DNA from: CAZAQB01 sp964487155
GTDB taxonomy: Bacteria > Pseudomonadota > Gammaproteobacteria > Nitrococcales > Nitrococcaceae
Direction: 5' to 3'
NCBI GenBank assembly: GCA_964487155.1
Contig: CAZAQB010000023.1
Location: forward strand, 1 to 32,933
Length of the DNA: 32,933 nt
Notes under the pieces: model-generated
Databases searched by the model: none
Seen by the model: only the letters and a program-made list of their open reading frames with translations
Told to the model about the DNA's origin: nothing
Part shown: piece after piece, positions 1 to 7,601 of the stretch
Layout: each line of letters opens with the position of its first letter
Position numbering within the stretch: the first letter of the stretch is position 1
Translations under genes and position numbers: made by a program

Positions 1-507
1 GCAGAGCCCAGCGCCCGGCCAGCCACACCAGCGCCGCAAGTCCGAAGTAGCGCCCGCCGCGGGCCAGCAGCGCCGCTGCCAAGAACAGCGGCAGTGGGTA
101 GCCGGCCGCTCCGGCGGCGAGGATCGCAGCCTGGAAGGGTATCGGCAGCCGCCGACGGCGAGGATCGCCCCGAAGCCGTAGATGGCGAAGTAGTCGCTGA
201 AGCGCTGGTAGGCGTCGAGCTGGCCGTAGGCTTCCAATGCGGCGCGGCCGAGGCTGTCGAACAGCAGCGCGCCGACCCCATAACCCGCCAGCGCCGCTGC
301 CAGGCAGCCCGCCAGGGGGACGCCGGCGAGCCGCCACAACCGGTGGGGCTCCATCAGCATCCAGGGCACCAGCAGCAGTTCGATGGGAATCGGCACCACC
401 AGTGTCTCCAGGAACGAGGCTAGCCCGAGGGCGGGCATCGCAAGGCGGTGTGCCGCCAGCCGCTCGGCCCACTCCCTGCCCCTGCGCATGCCGTCGAAGT
501 CACCCAT
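1..507 (-). CDS. VTT-domain (YqaA/DedA-like) membrane protein, partial and apparently frameshifted
   Basis: The minus-strand frame from the ATG at 507 runs off the left edge. The N-terminal half contains a hydrophobic segment with PIPIELLL, then ends around YFAIYGFGAILAVG. After that the reading continues sensibly only in another frame (LPIPFQ, then a hydrophobic stretch and RGGRYFG), which is the second half of a YqaA-type SNARE-associated/VTT protein. A single missing base near 149-155 explains this. Either the gene is broken or the assembly has an error; the 3' end lies outside the window. The transported substrate is unknown for this family. The family assignment is from motif pattern only. 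Confidence 0.6.
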   Translation of the reverse strand, partial: MGDFDGMRRGREWAERLAAHRLAMPALGLASFLETLVVPIPIELLLVPWMLMEPHRLWRLAGVPLAGCLAAALAGYGVGALLFDSLGRAALEAYGQLDAYQRFSDYFAIYGFGAILAVGGCRYPSRLRSSPPERPATHCRCSWQRRCWPAAGATSDLRRWCGWPGAGLC

Positions 508-587
508 GTCAGGGAACCCGCCCCCCCGGAGGCGGTCCGATGGGCGCGTCATCCAGCCTCTGCCATCCCCTGTCCCCCGCCGCGCTT

Positions 588-605
588 CAAGCCGATGGGT
601 CGGCT
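588..605. repeat. 7-bp stem hairpin between the VTT-type and DUF4112 genes
   Basis: AAGCCGA and TCGGCTT flank a TGGG loop. It lies downstream of the DUF4112 gene on the minus strand and could act as its terminator, but there is no following T-run. Confidence 0.35.
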
Positions 606-657
606 TGGCGCCATCCGGCCGTCTCCCTTCACGGGGAACGCTCCGCCACGGGCCAGG

Positions 658-1035
658 TCATCCCCCGGACCCGAGGTGCCGCTGTTCCAGGTCACGCTGC
701 AGCAGGTTGACGTTGCGGCGGTTGGCTTTGAAGCCCACGTCGAAGATGTCCCCCACCAGAGGAATGGAACCCACCACCAGGTCCACCGCGACGTTGCCCA
801 GCATGCGGGCTTTGGTAGCGGGCGTAGCCCCGATGCGCCAGGCCTCGGCCACCAGGTAGAGCGACACCAGCGCTGCGGCGGAGTCGCCGATGCCGGGCAG
901 AAGCCCGATCAGCGCGTCGGCGCCGACCCGCCAGCGCGTCCCGGGAATCCGCAAGGCACTGTCCATGAAGCCGGCCAGGCGCTGCAGCCGCCGCAGGGTC
1001 TGGAGGTCAGCCTCGGGCGATGATCCATACCGCAT
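658..1035 (-). CDS. DUF4112 domain-containing protein
   Basis: 125 aa. The protein matches the DUF4112 pattern along its length: an N-terminal LDSALRIPG-like element (here MDSALRIPGTRWRVGADALIG), then LLPGIGD, a hydrophobic segment, RMLGNVAVDLVVGSIPLVGDIFDVGFKANRRN. The two GD-containing turns (PGIGD and PLVGD) after hydrophobic segments suggest two short membrane or re-entrant helices. The function of the family is not known. The start at 1035 has a GAGGA ribosome site seven bases upstream. It lies downstream of, and in the same direction as, the permease gene, with a hairpin between them. Confidence 0.85.
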   Translation of the reverse strand: MRYGSSPEADLQTLRRLQRLAGFMDSALRIPGTRWRVGADALIGLLPGIGDSAAALVSLYLVAEAWRIGATPATKARMLGNVAVDLVVGSIPLVGDIFDVGFKANRRNVNLLQRDLEQRHLGSGG

Positions 1036-1086
1036 GCAGGTTCCTCGGAATGGACCCCGGCAGAGTCAACCCGATAGCGGACCCGA

Positions 1087-1112
1087 TGCAGCGCCGGCCC
1101 AGCGGCGCTGCA
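1087..1112 (-). terminator. Hairpin downstream of the permease gene
   Basis: A perfect 10-bp stem (TGCAGCGCCG / CGGCGCTGCA) with a six-base loop lies about 75 bases past the permease stop on the minus strand. No clear U-tract follows, so it is a terminator-like structure only. Confidence 0.4.
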
Positions 1113-1185
1113 GGGCACCCGGCCACGACCGACCCGGTCGCGGCACATCCGCAGGGGCGGCCGGGGCACGAGAGGCGCAGCCGGC

Positions 1186-2190
1186 TCAGGCGATGCCCAG
1201 GTCCAGCCATGGAGCGAGCGCATTGAAGACCCACCCCACCACGACCAGATTGCCCAGCAGCAAGGCGAACAGCAGCGCCAGCAGCCGCCACTGCATGACC
1301 TGCTTGAGCATCAGGAATTCCGGCAGGCTGGCCGCCACGGTGCTCATGCAGAACGCCAGCGTGGTGCCCACCGGCAGGCCCTTGACGATCAGGCTCTCCA
1401 GGACCGGGATCACGCCGGTGGCGTTGGCGTAGAGGGGCAACCCGGCCAGCACGGCGGCCGGTACGCTCCACCACTGCCCGGCGCCCAGATGGGTCGCGAA
1501 CCAGCCCTCGGGGACGTAGCCGTGCAGGCCGGCTCCCAGCCCCACGCCGATCAGCACCCACTTCCAGATGCGCCCGACGATCTCGCGCAGCTCCACCATC
1601 GCGAAGTCGTGGCGGTCGCGCAGGGTCAGCCGCCGCGGTGCCGCCGCCGGGGCTTCGCAGGCGCCGGCGCAGCCGCCGTAAGCCTTGGCGGCGAAGTCCT
1701 GCAGCCAGCGCTCGGCGCGCACCGTGTCCAGCACCATGCCGCCGATGATGCCCACCGCCATGCCCACCACCACGTAGGCGAGCGTGAACTTCCAGCCGAG
1801 CAGGCCCCAGAGCATCACCACCGCCACTTCGTTGATCAGCGGCGAGGTCAGCAGAAACGCCATGGTGATGCCGATGGGAATGCCGGCGCTGGTGAAGCCC
1901 AGGAACAAGGGGATGCTGGAACAGGAGCAGAACGGGGTCACCGCGCCGAAGGCCGAGCCCATGGCGTACCCGGCGAGCCGGTGCCGGCGCTGCAGGTAGT
2001 CGCGCACCCTTGCGGTATCGAGAGAGGCCCGGGCCAGGGCGATGAGGTAGATCATCACCACCAGCAGGGCGAAAATCTTGCTGGTATCCTCGACGAAAAA
2101 GTGCAGCGCCGCACCCAGCCGCGTGCCGGGGTCCAGCCCTGCAAGACCGTAGACCAGCCAGTCCGCCAGCCACGTGAATACCTCCAGCAT
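1186..2190 (-). CDS. ArsP_1/DUF318-family permease
   Basis: 334 aa, polytopic inner-membrane protein. The family signature is present: TPFCSCSSIPLFLGF near residues 85-99 followed by GIPIGITMAFLLTSPLINEV, with a second repeat-like half containing GLPLYANATGVIPVLESLIVKG. Members of this permease family include organoarsenical exporters (ArsP) and proteins linked to Cu/Zn tolerance, so metal or metalloid export is likely but the substrate is open. The CSC motif (C88, C90) and a CAGAC pair in the central cytoplasmic loop (C174, C178) could bind soft metals. A strong GAGGGGAG ribosome site is six bases before the ATG at 2190. It faces away from the DUF486 gene. Confidence 0.85.
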   Translation of the reverse strand: MLEVFTWLADWLVYGLAGLDPGTRLGAALHFFVEDTSKIFALLVVMIYLIALARASLDTARVRDYLQRRHRLAGYAMGSAFGAVTPFCSCSSIPLFLGFTSAGIPIGITMAFLLTSPLINEVAVVMLWGLLGWKFTLAYVVVGMAVGIIGGMVLDTVRAERWLQDFAAKAYGGCAGACEAPAAAPRRLTLRDRHDFAMVELREIVGRIWKWVLIGVGLGAGLHGYVPEGWFATHLGAGQWWSVPAAVLAGLPLYANATGVIPVLESLIVKGLPVGTTLAFCMSTVAASLPEFLMLKQVMQWRLLALLFALLLGNLVVVGWVFNALAPWLDLGIA

Positions 2191-2474
2191 GCCGTTCTCC
2201 CCTCTGCCTCCGAAATGCCGGCCCCGCTGCAGGGCCGCTCACTGGAGAAGACGCTCAGGCTGCGAAAAGGATGCACCCGGCGCGCCCGCAGGGCGCTGAG
2301 GAGGGGCTTCGACTGCGTGCGGAACTAATCTGTGGGCGCGAGCGCCAGCGTGATCGGCGCCGCTTCACTGCGCACCGGTGACGCCCTGCGGGGCGTGCCC
2401 GATATCGTGGAGGGCGCGCGGCATTAGTATTTCGGCCCCCGCAATAGCAATCGGCGCCGACCGCCCAGACCGAT

Positions 2475-2506
2475 GGGTCGGAACCGGTGTACACCGGTTC
2501 CGACCC
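2475..2506. promoter_or_regulatory. Perfect 32-bp palindrome in a divergent intergenic region
   Basis: The half-site GGGTCGGAACCGGTGT is followed directly by its exact reverse complement. It sits between the divergent permease and DUF486 genes, 45 bases before the DUF486 start. It could be an operator for a dimeric regulator or a cruciform/hairpin; no regulator is encoded next to it. Confidence 0.5.
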
Positions 2507-2551
2507 GGTTGGCGCGGTCTTCAACCAGCCGTCAGAACAGGGAGCAGGCCT

Positions 2552-2899
2552 TTGAATCCGCTCGTCCAGACCGTCCTGCTGCTGACCCTCTCCAACGTGT
2601 TCATGACCTTCGCCTGGTACGGGCATCTGAAGAAGGTGGATGCCTGGCCGTGGCTGCTGGCCGTGGTGGTGAGCTGGGGCATCGCCTTCTTCGAGTACCT
2701 CCTGCAGGTACCCGCCAATCGCATCGGCTACAGCGTGCTGTCGCTGGGCCAGCTGAAGATCCTCCAGGAAGTCATCACCCTCAGTGTATTCGTGCCGTTC
2801 GCCCTGCTGTTCATGGGTGAGCCCCTGCGGCTGGACTACCTGTGGGCGGCGCTTTGCCTGGTGGGCGCGGTGTACTTCGTGTTCCGCGGCATGGGTTAG
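2552..2899 (+). CDS. DUF486 (DMT-like) small membrane protein
   Basis: 115 aa with four predicted membrane helices: about residues 3-22, 31-50, 67-85 and 93-112. The pattern NVFMTFAWYGHLK, WGIAFFEYLLQVPANRIGY, LKILQEVITLSVFVPFALLFMGEPL is diagnostic of DUF486, a family in the drug/metabolite-transporter superfamily with no known substrate. The start is a TTG at 2552, chosen because it gives the usual family N-terminus (NPLVQTVLLL) and has a GGAG ribosome site upstream; the longer open frame upstream has no family resemblance. Confidence 0.85.
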   Translation: MNPLVQTVLLLTLSNVFMTFAWYGHLKKVDAWPWLLAVVVSWGIAFFEYLLQVPANRIGYSVLSLGQLKILQEVITLSVFVPFALLFMGEPLRLDYLWAALCLVGAVYFVFRGMG

Positions 2900-2937
2900 C
2901 TCCGCTACTCCCTCGGCTAATGCAGCCCCCCCTGACA

Positions 2938-2958
2938 GCTGCGGGCCAGGCCCGCAGC
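2938..2958. terminator. GC-rich palindrome after the DUF486 gene
   Basis: GCTGCGGGCC and GGCCCGCAGC flank a single A. It lies 39 bases after the DUF486 stop and may end its transcript, though no T-run follows. The remaining stretch to 3117 shows no gene; no Fur-box-like sequence was seen before the receptor gene. Confidence 0.35.
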
Positions 2959-3117
2959 CAATCCCCAATACACGAGTGCAGACGCGAGTCGTTCGCGTTA
3001 CTATTCCCGGCTGCGGCTGGCGGTTCCGGGCGCCTGACCGAGGCCGGCCCGGAGACCAGCGGCGAATTCGTCTTCCGCTTGCGCTAGCGGCTCACTGAAA
3101 GCCAGGAGAACTTCTCG

Positions 3118-5265
3118 ATGCCGAGCACCATCCCACGCCGCCGTCTGGCGCTGGCCACGGCTGCGCTGATCAGCCCATCCCTGCCGGCCCAGGTAATCAT
3201 CGACCCCATTACCGTGCAGGCCAGTGCCGTCGGGCCCCGGGTGGCTGAGCAGCGCCTGGAGAGCCCTCTGCCCTTTGTCGGGCTCGACCGCGAGGAATTC
3301 ACCGAGCGGCCCAACGCCAACCGGCTTGGCGACGTGATCAACCGCCTGCCGGGCGTGTTCATGGGCGGCCCGCCGACGGAGAACAAGGACATCCGCCTGC
3401 GGGGCCTGGACAAGGAGTTCACCCGCTTTCAATACGGCGCCGTGCAGCTGCCGGGAGCCGGCGAGAAGCGTGAGTTCCAGGTGAACCGCCTGTCCCCGTT
3501 CAGCGTCGGGGCGGTGCGGGCGCTGCGCAGCCCCACGGCCGAGTTCGAGAGCGACGGCATCGCCGGCCGGGTGATCGCCGATCCGCGCCCCATCCCCGAG
3601 GCGCGCCGCCTCGAACTGCTCGGGCACGTGGGCGGGGTGGATGATTTCGACGGCGAGGACTGGCGGGCCAGCCTGGGGCTGGGCGGGCCCATTGCCGGCC
3701 CCTTCTCCGCCAACCTGTTCCTGGATGCGACGCGCTTTCCGCTGCAGAAGGAAAAGACCAAGACCAAGCTCAACCCCGATGGCAGCCTGAAAGAGCGGGA
3801 GATCGAAGACGAGGACAAACCGACCCGCAGCTACAACGTCACCGCCGACCTGCGCTACCGCTACGACTCAGGCGCCGTCCATCTCCGGCCGATGTACCTG
3901 GAGCTGGAGGAGGACAAGGACAAGCGCAAGGTCAAGATCAAGGCGGACGGCTCCGAGGAGCTGGAACTCGAGGACGAACTCAAGGAGCAGACCACGCTTG
4001 GCGCCACCCTGGAGAACGAGCATTTCTTCCTCAACGGCATGGCCCTGGAGACCCGCGTCAGCTATTTCGAGACCGACGAGACCAAGGACAAGGACAAGGC
4101 CGCCTTCAAGGCCGGCGCCCTGGACAAGACCGAAATCGAGGACGAAGACAAGGAAGACGCCTTCTGGGAGGCCCGCAGCGCGCTCACCGTACCCTTCGAG
4201 CTGGGTCTGCCCCACACCGTCAAGCTGGGCGCCCACGGCCGCCTGCGCGAGCGCTTCCGGGACAAGACAAAAGTCGAAATCAGCCCCGACGGCAGCACCT
4301 CCGACAAGACCAACCCGAAGGACAACTACGAGATCGAGGAGGACTACGTCGCAGGTTTCATCCAGGACGAACTCGCCCTCGCCCCCCGCTGGACCCTGCT
4401 GCCCGGCCTGCGGGTGGAGTGGGTGGAGCAGACCGCCCGCTCCGGTGCCGGGCTGGAGCGCGACGAGACCTTCCTCGACGTGAACCCATCCGCCCACCTG
4501 GCCTGGCGGACCACCGACCGGCTGACCCTGAAACTCTCCGGCGCCCGCACCCTGAACCGGCCCAAGTTCGACGAGATCGCGCCGTTTCGCGAGGAACGCG
4601 GCGACCGCTTCGTGGAGGGCAATCCGGAGCTGGAACCGGCCCGCGCCTGGAACGTGGACCTGAGCGGGCTCTACCATAGCAATGACCTGACCCTGGGCCT
4701 CGCGCTGTTCTACAAGGACATCAACGACGTCATCGAGGAGGCGGGTACCGGAGAGGTGATCGACGGCAAGGACGTGTTCCGCATCCAGAACGTGGGCGAC
4801 GGTCGTATCTGGGGCGTGGAGCTGGAGCAGCGCCTGCACTTTGCGCTGCTGAGCCCCAGCCTGGAGGGCCTGAGCCTCTGGTCCAACCAGGCCGTGTTCG
4901 ACTCCGAGCTGACCGACGCCAGCGGCCGGGAACGGCCCTTCAACGAGCAGCCCGAGAGCATCATCAACGGCGGGGTGGACTACCACCTGGCAGCCACCGG
5001 CAGCACGCTGTCGGTGGCGGTGAAGCGCATCGGCGAGTTGCAGAAAGTGGGCGGCCAGGGCGAGGACGAAACCGAGGCGGCCCGCACCACCCTGGACCTC
5101 AAGGCCACCCAGTCCCTGGGCCGCCGTGCCGAGGTGTTCTTCGAGGCCCTGAACCTGACCGACGCCGAGAAGCAAAAGACCAAGATCCAACCCAACGGCG
5201 AGATCGAGCTGGAGGAGGAATCCGTCGGCCGGTTCTTCCGCGTCGGGCTGCGGGCCCGGTTCTGA
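3118..5265 (+). CDS. TonB-dependent outer-membrane receptor
   Basis: 715 aa. A Sec signal peptide (RRR then a hydrophobic run) is probably cleaved after LPA at residue 24. A plug domain follows (about 28-160, with GDVINRLPGVFMGG and DIRLRGLDKEF) and then a 22-strand-type barrel ending in the usual terminal Phe. TonB-box-like DPITVQA lies at 29-35. Hydrophilic loops are very rich in Lys/Asp/Glu and share a K-x-K-hydrophobic-x-D/N-G pattern at about 215-222, 271-278, 383-392 and 687-694. The ligand is unknown; metal chelates are typical for the fold, and acidic loops fit cation capture. An AGGAG site is nine bases before the ATG. The stop overlaps the next small ORF. Confidence 0.93.
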   Translation: MPSTIPRRRLALATAALISPSLPAQVIIDPITVQASAVGPRVAEQRLESPLPFVGLDREEFTERPNANRLGDVINRLPGVFMGGPPTENKDIRLRGLDKEFTRFQYGAVQLPGAGEKREFQVNRLSPFSVGAVRALRSPTAEFESDGIAGRVIADPRPIPEARRLELLGHVGGVDDFDGEDWRASLGLGGPIAGPFSANLFLDATRFPLQKEKTKTKLNPDGSLKEREIEDEDKPTRSYNVTADLRYRYDSGAVHLRPMYLELEEDKDKRKVKIKADGSEELELEDELKEQTTLGATLENEHFFLNGMALETRVSYFETDETKDKDKAAFKAGALDKTEIEDEDKEDAFWEARSALTVPFELGLPHTVKLGAHGRLRERFRDKTKVEISPDGSTSDKTNPKDNYEIEEDYVAGFIQDELALAPRWTLLPGLRVEWVEQTARSGAGLERDETFLDVNPSAHLAWRTTDRLTLKLSGARTLNRPKFDEIAPFREERGDRFVEGNPELEPARAWNVDLSGLYHSNDLTLGLALFYKDINDVIEEAGTGEVIDGKDVFRIQNVGDGRIWGVELEQRLHFALLSPSLEGLSLWSNQAVFDSELTDASGRERPFNEQPESIINGGVDYHLAATGSTLSVAVKRIGELQKVGGQGEDETEAARTTLDLKATQSLGRRAEVFFEALNLTDAEKQKTKIQPNGEIELEEESVGRFFRVGLRARF

Positions 5266-5345
5266 TGCTCTGCCCCTGCCACGGGCTCGTCGAAGGTGAG
5301 CTGCGGGTGGACCCGATGGAGATCGAGCAGGAGCGCCTCAAGTGA
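5265..5345 (+). CDS. 26-aa overlapping small ORF with CPCH motif
   Basis: This small ORF starts at an ATG that overlaps the receptor stop (TGATG) and ends in a TGA that overlaps the GTG start of the next gene (GTGA). The peptide begins MLCPCHGLVEGE and is otherwise charged. CPCHG resembles the second cluster-binding box of Rieske proteins, but the peptide is far too short to be one. It could be a true small protein, a coupling ORF that carries ribosomes between the neighbours, or the remnant of a larger gene. No ribosome site is apparent apart from coupling. Confidence 0.35.
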   Translation: MLCPCHGLVEGELRVDPMEIEQERLK

Positions 5346-6277
5346 ACACGCCGCCCGAGCGTCCCTGGCCGCTGGAGATGCTGTCCATTGCCCTGAGTCA
5401 CCCCTGGCTGCTGGCCGGCACGCTGATCCCGGCGATTGCGGCACCGGCCATCGAGCCGGCCCAGGCCTGGCTTGCGAAGCTGGCGCTGGACCGCATCACC
5501 AGCAGCGACGACACCCTGCTGCGCGACGAGCTGATCCAGTTCCTGCCGCTGGTGCTCGGGGTTTTCCTGGTGCTGGGCTCCGTCAAGCTGGTGGGCAAGC
5601 TGCTGGACAAGGCGTTCGACGCCCGGCTCATCATCGACCTGCAACGCATCTACTTCGAGCGCCGCGGCGAGATCGACCCCAGCGAGCATGTCACCCGCAC
5701 CCTCAACGACTGCGAGCAGGCCCGCAAGGTGTTTGACCTGCTGCAGAAGGACATCTGGCAGCTGGTGATCGGCCTGCCGGCCGTGCTGATCTGGCAGCTC
5801 CAGATCGGTCCGGAATGGATCCTGCCGCTGCTGCTCGCCACCCTCCCGACCCTGGCCTTCACCCTGCTGTTCGGCCCCCTGGTCCAGCTCTGGAGCCACC
5901 GCCAGCTGCTCGGCACCGTGGGCGTGGGGATGGCCGCCGGGCGCGGCGAACGCGACGACTTCCATCAGCGCCAAGAACACCTGTTCGGCGTAGTGCTCCG
6001 CTTCGAGGTGGTCAAACAGGCCGCGGAGGTAATCGGCGACATGACCCAGTGGCTGGGGCTGGCAGTGATTCTGCTGATCTCGCCGCTGATCCCCATCATC
6101 CCCGACGAGATCAGCGCCGGCGCCCTGGCCGCCTTCCTGGTGAACCTCAAGCTCATTGGCAAGCCGGTTCAGGAGCTGGGCAAGATGTACATCAAGCTGC
6201 GGGAGTCCTACCCGGCGGTGCTGCGGGTGCTGCAGCCCGATCGCGCCCTGGCGCTCGACCTCGGGGTCGCGCGCTAG
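5342..6277 (+). CDS. ABC exporter transmembrane domain without ATPase domain (probably truncated)
   Basis: 311 aa. The sequence follows the six-helix membrane domain of ABC exporters: helices near 20-40, 65-85, 130-170, 225-250, then a domain-end pattern (LVNLKLIGKPVQELGKMYIKLRESYPAVLRVLQ) that in exporters leads into the nucleotide-binding domain. Here the protein ends within about 15 residues, and no Walker A, ABC signature or Walker B is present here or nearby. The stop codon is the TAG of a CTAG that begins a mobile-element end sequence (6274), which suggests that the gene lost its ATPase half to an insertion or deletion. The GTG start overlaps the upstream small ORF. A naturally ATPase-free half-transporter is the alternative. 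Confidence 0.7.
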   Translation: MNTPPERPWPLEMLSIALSHPWLLAGTLIPAIAAPAIEPAQAWLAKLALDRITSSDDTLLRDELIQFLPLVLGVFLVLGSVKLVGKLLDKAFDARLIIDLQRIYFERRGEIDPSEHVTRTLNDCEQARKVFDLLQKDIWQLVIGLPAVLIWQLQIGPEWILPLLLATLPTLAFTLLFGPLVQLWSHRQLLGTVGVGMAAGRGERDDFHQRQEHLFGVVLRFEVVKQAAEVIGDMTQWLGLAVILLISPLIPIIPDEISAGALAAFLVNLKLIGKPVQELGKMYIKLRESYPAVLRVLQPDRALALDLGVAR

Positions 6278-6288
6278 CAGCCTGTCGA
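6274..6288 (+). repeat. Orphan end of the inverted-repeat element found at 24113 and 26343
   Basis: CTAGCAGCCTGTCGA matches the first 15 bases of the terminal repeats of the two elements further right, except that the match stops there. No opposite end was found nearby, so this is a remnant, located exactly at the stop of the truncated ABC gene. Confidence 0.5.
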
Positions 6289-6372
6289 CCAGGGGGGACC
6301 GCCCCGTCGGCCCAGTGCCTGCCCGGCGGAGGTGCGTCTCGAGTTTGCGATTGCTGTGGACACCGCCGCGGT

Positions 6373-6518
6373 CGCCGTAGACCCACGTTGCGAAGAAACG
6401 TGGGAGAGCCGCCGTGTCAAACGCCGAGGCGGTAATCCGCGGGGCTCATACCTGGCCCAACCCGAAGCGCAGATGCTACCGCCCGACGGCACGTTTCTTC
6501 GCAACGTGCCCTACGGCG
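6373..6518. repeat. Inverted pair of REP-like palindromes (BIME-like)
   Basis: Two 19-base hairpin-forming units (CACGTTGCGAAGAAACGTG at 6384-6402 and its exact reverse complement at 6490-6508) face each other. Each is preceded on its own strand by CGCCGTAG, so a GTAG tetranucleotide precedes each palindrome, as in REP sequences handled by REP-associated tyrosine transposases (RAYTs). No such transposase lies in the window. Confidence 0.6.
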
Positions 6519-6929
6519 GGCTGCGGCCGGCCTCCAGGTGGCGTTGGGCGGCGGTCACGGCGAAGGCGCCGCTTCACCGGAGCGGGCGGCGGCACCGTGG
6601 GAGGCTCGCCCCCCGACCAATGGAGCGCCGGGCGCGGCCGCCGAACCGCGATCAGCCGGCGGCGCCGGGGCACGGACATGATCAGCGGTTACAAACTGAT
6701 GCGGACCTCTGGGCCCACGGCCTGCATCGCAGGCATGTCAGGGGCCCCCCCGCCGGCCGGGCGATGCTCTGTCTAATCCCGGCGATCATCTCAAGGGTAT
6801 CGGCGTTGGCCTGGCCGCAGGGCGCACCGCCACCCGGCCGCACCACCCGGCGAGGGTACGGGTATTGCCTGCTTGTCGGCGAACTCCAGCGCTGGCAGGG
6901 CGTCGAGGAGCGCCCCGGGGCGTGGCCGC
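6519..6929. other. Non-coding stretch, no gene recognised
   Basis: About 410 bases between the repeat pair and the copper locus. Open frames here read as low-complexity Arg/Pro/Gly proteins typical of chance GC-rich frames. I see no domain, RNA gene or convincing promoter. Confidence 0.5.
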
Positions 6930-7094
6930 TCAATCACGGCCGCGGCCCCCGAAGAACAGGTACTTGACCAGGGCCGCCACGCCCAGCCCCAGCAGGGCGA
7001 GCAGCAGCAGCCAGATCAGCCCCATGCCCCACATCATGCCGCCCATGCCCTGGGTGCAGTCCCACATCCCGTTCATATTTGTGCCTGACATCAT
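6930..7094 (-). CDS. Small Met-rich single-pass membrane protein of a copper locus
   Basis: 54 aa. The N-terminus is Met/Gly-rich (MMSGTNMNGMW, then GMGGMMWGMG) and is followed by one hydrophobic helix (LIWLLLLALLGLGVAALVKYL) and a short basic tail. The ATG at 7094 is chosen because a GGAGG site sits seven bases before it; the longer frame overlaps the upstream gene. Met-rich periplasmic-facing segments can bind Cu(I), which fits the neighbours (DUF411 protein and multicopper oxidase just upstream in the same direction). No named family was recognised. Confidence 0.65.
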   Translation of the reverse strand: MMSGTNMNGMWDCTQGMGGMMWGMGLIWLLLLALLGLGVAALVKYLFFGGRGRD

Positions 7095-7113
7095 CGGATG
7101 TCCTCCGTCTGCT

Positions 7114-7554
7114 TCATTCCACCGAGAAGACCCGGGGCTCGCCCGATTCGATGGCATAGACGGTGAATGGCGCCTGCTTGCTGCCGCTCATGCCGGGGGA
7201 GCCCATGGGCATGCCCGGCAGGGTGATCCCCTCGATGGCGGGCTGTTCGTCCAGCAGTCGGTGGATGGTCTCCACCGGCACGTGGCCGCTGACGGCATAG
7301 CGTCCGATCATGCTCAGGTGGCAGCCCTGGAAGTCGTCGGGAATCCCCGCCTCGCGGCTCAACACGGGCAGCTCGTGGGTCGGCTCCACGGTGACCCGGA
7401 AGCCATTCTCCCGCAGGTACTCGGCGTAGCCCTCGCAACACCCGCAGGAGGGGGTCTTGTAGAGAGTGACCTCGCGCACCGGCTCGGCGGCGCCGGCCAC
7501 GGCGGATGCGAGCAGGGCCAGGATGAGAAGCAAGCCTGGGACAGTGCGATGCAT
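7114..7554 (-). CDS. DUF411 metal-binding protein (CopG-like)
   Basis: 146 aa with a Sec signal peptide (cleavage near AGAAEP, residue 22-24). The DUF411 core is clear: VTLYKTPSCGCCEGYAEYL with C37, C39, C40, then GIPDDFQGCHLSMIGRYAVSGHVP and a conserved GITLPGMPMGSPGM near the C-terminus. Members of this family are periplasmic and are regularly found in copper-resistance operons. The thioredoxin-like fold and Cys residues suggest copper binding or redox. An AGGAG site lies eight bases upstream of the ATG. The small membrane protein begins 19 bases after its stop, so the two are probably co-transcribed, with the oxidase gene upstream. Confidence 0.88.
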   Translation of the reverse strand: MHRTVPGLLLILALLASAVAGAAEPVREVTLYKTPSCGCCEGYAEYLRENGFRVTVEPTHELPVLSREAGIPDDFQGCHLSMIGRYAVSGHVPVETIHRLLDEQPAIEGITLPGMPMGSPGMSGSKQAPFTVYAIESGEPRVFSVE

Positions 7555-7601
7555 GGTGGTGACTCCTGTTCAATGGATTCGGATGGGGAGGGGCCGCCGG
7601 A

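Noticed and set aside
2842..3087. Short plus-strand frame before the receptor gene
   Set aside because: Starts inside the DUF486 gene in another frame; no domain or ribosome site.
2900..3117. Fur box before the TonB receptor
   Set aside because: No stretch resembles the AT-rich Fur consensus; iron control cannot be supported.
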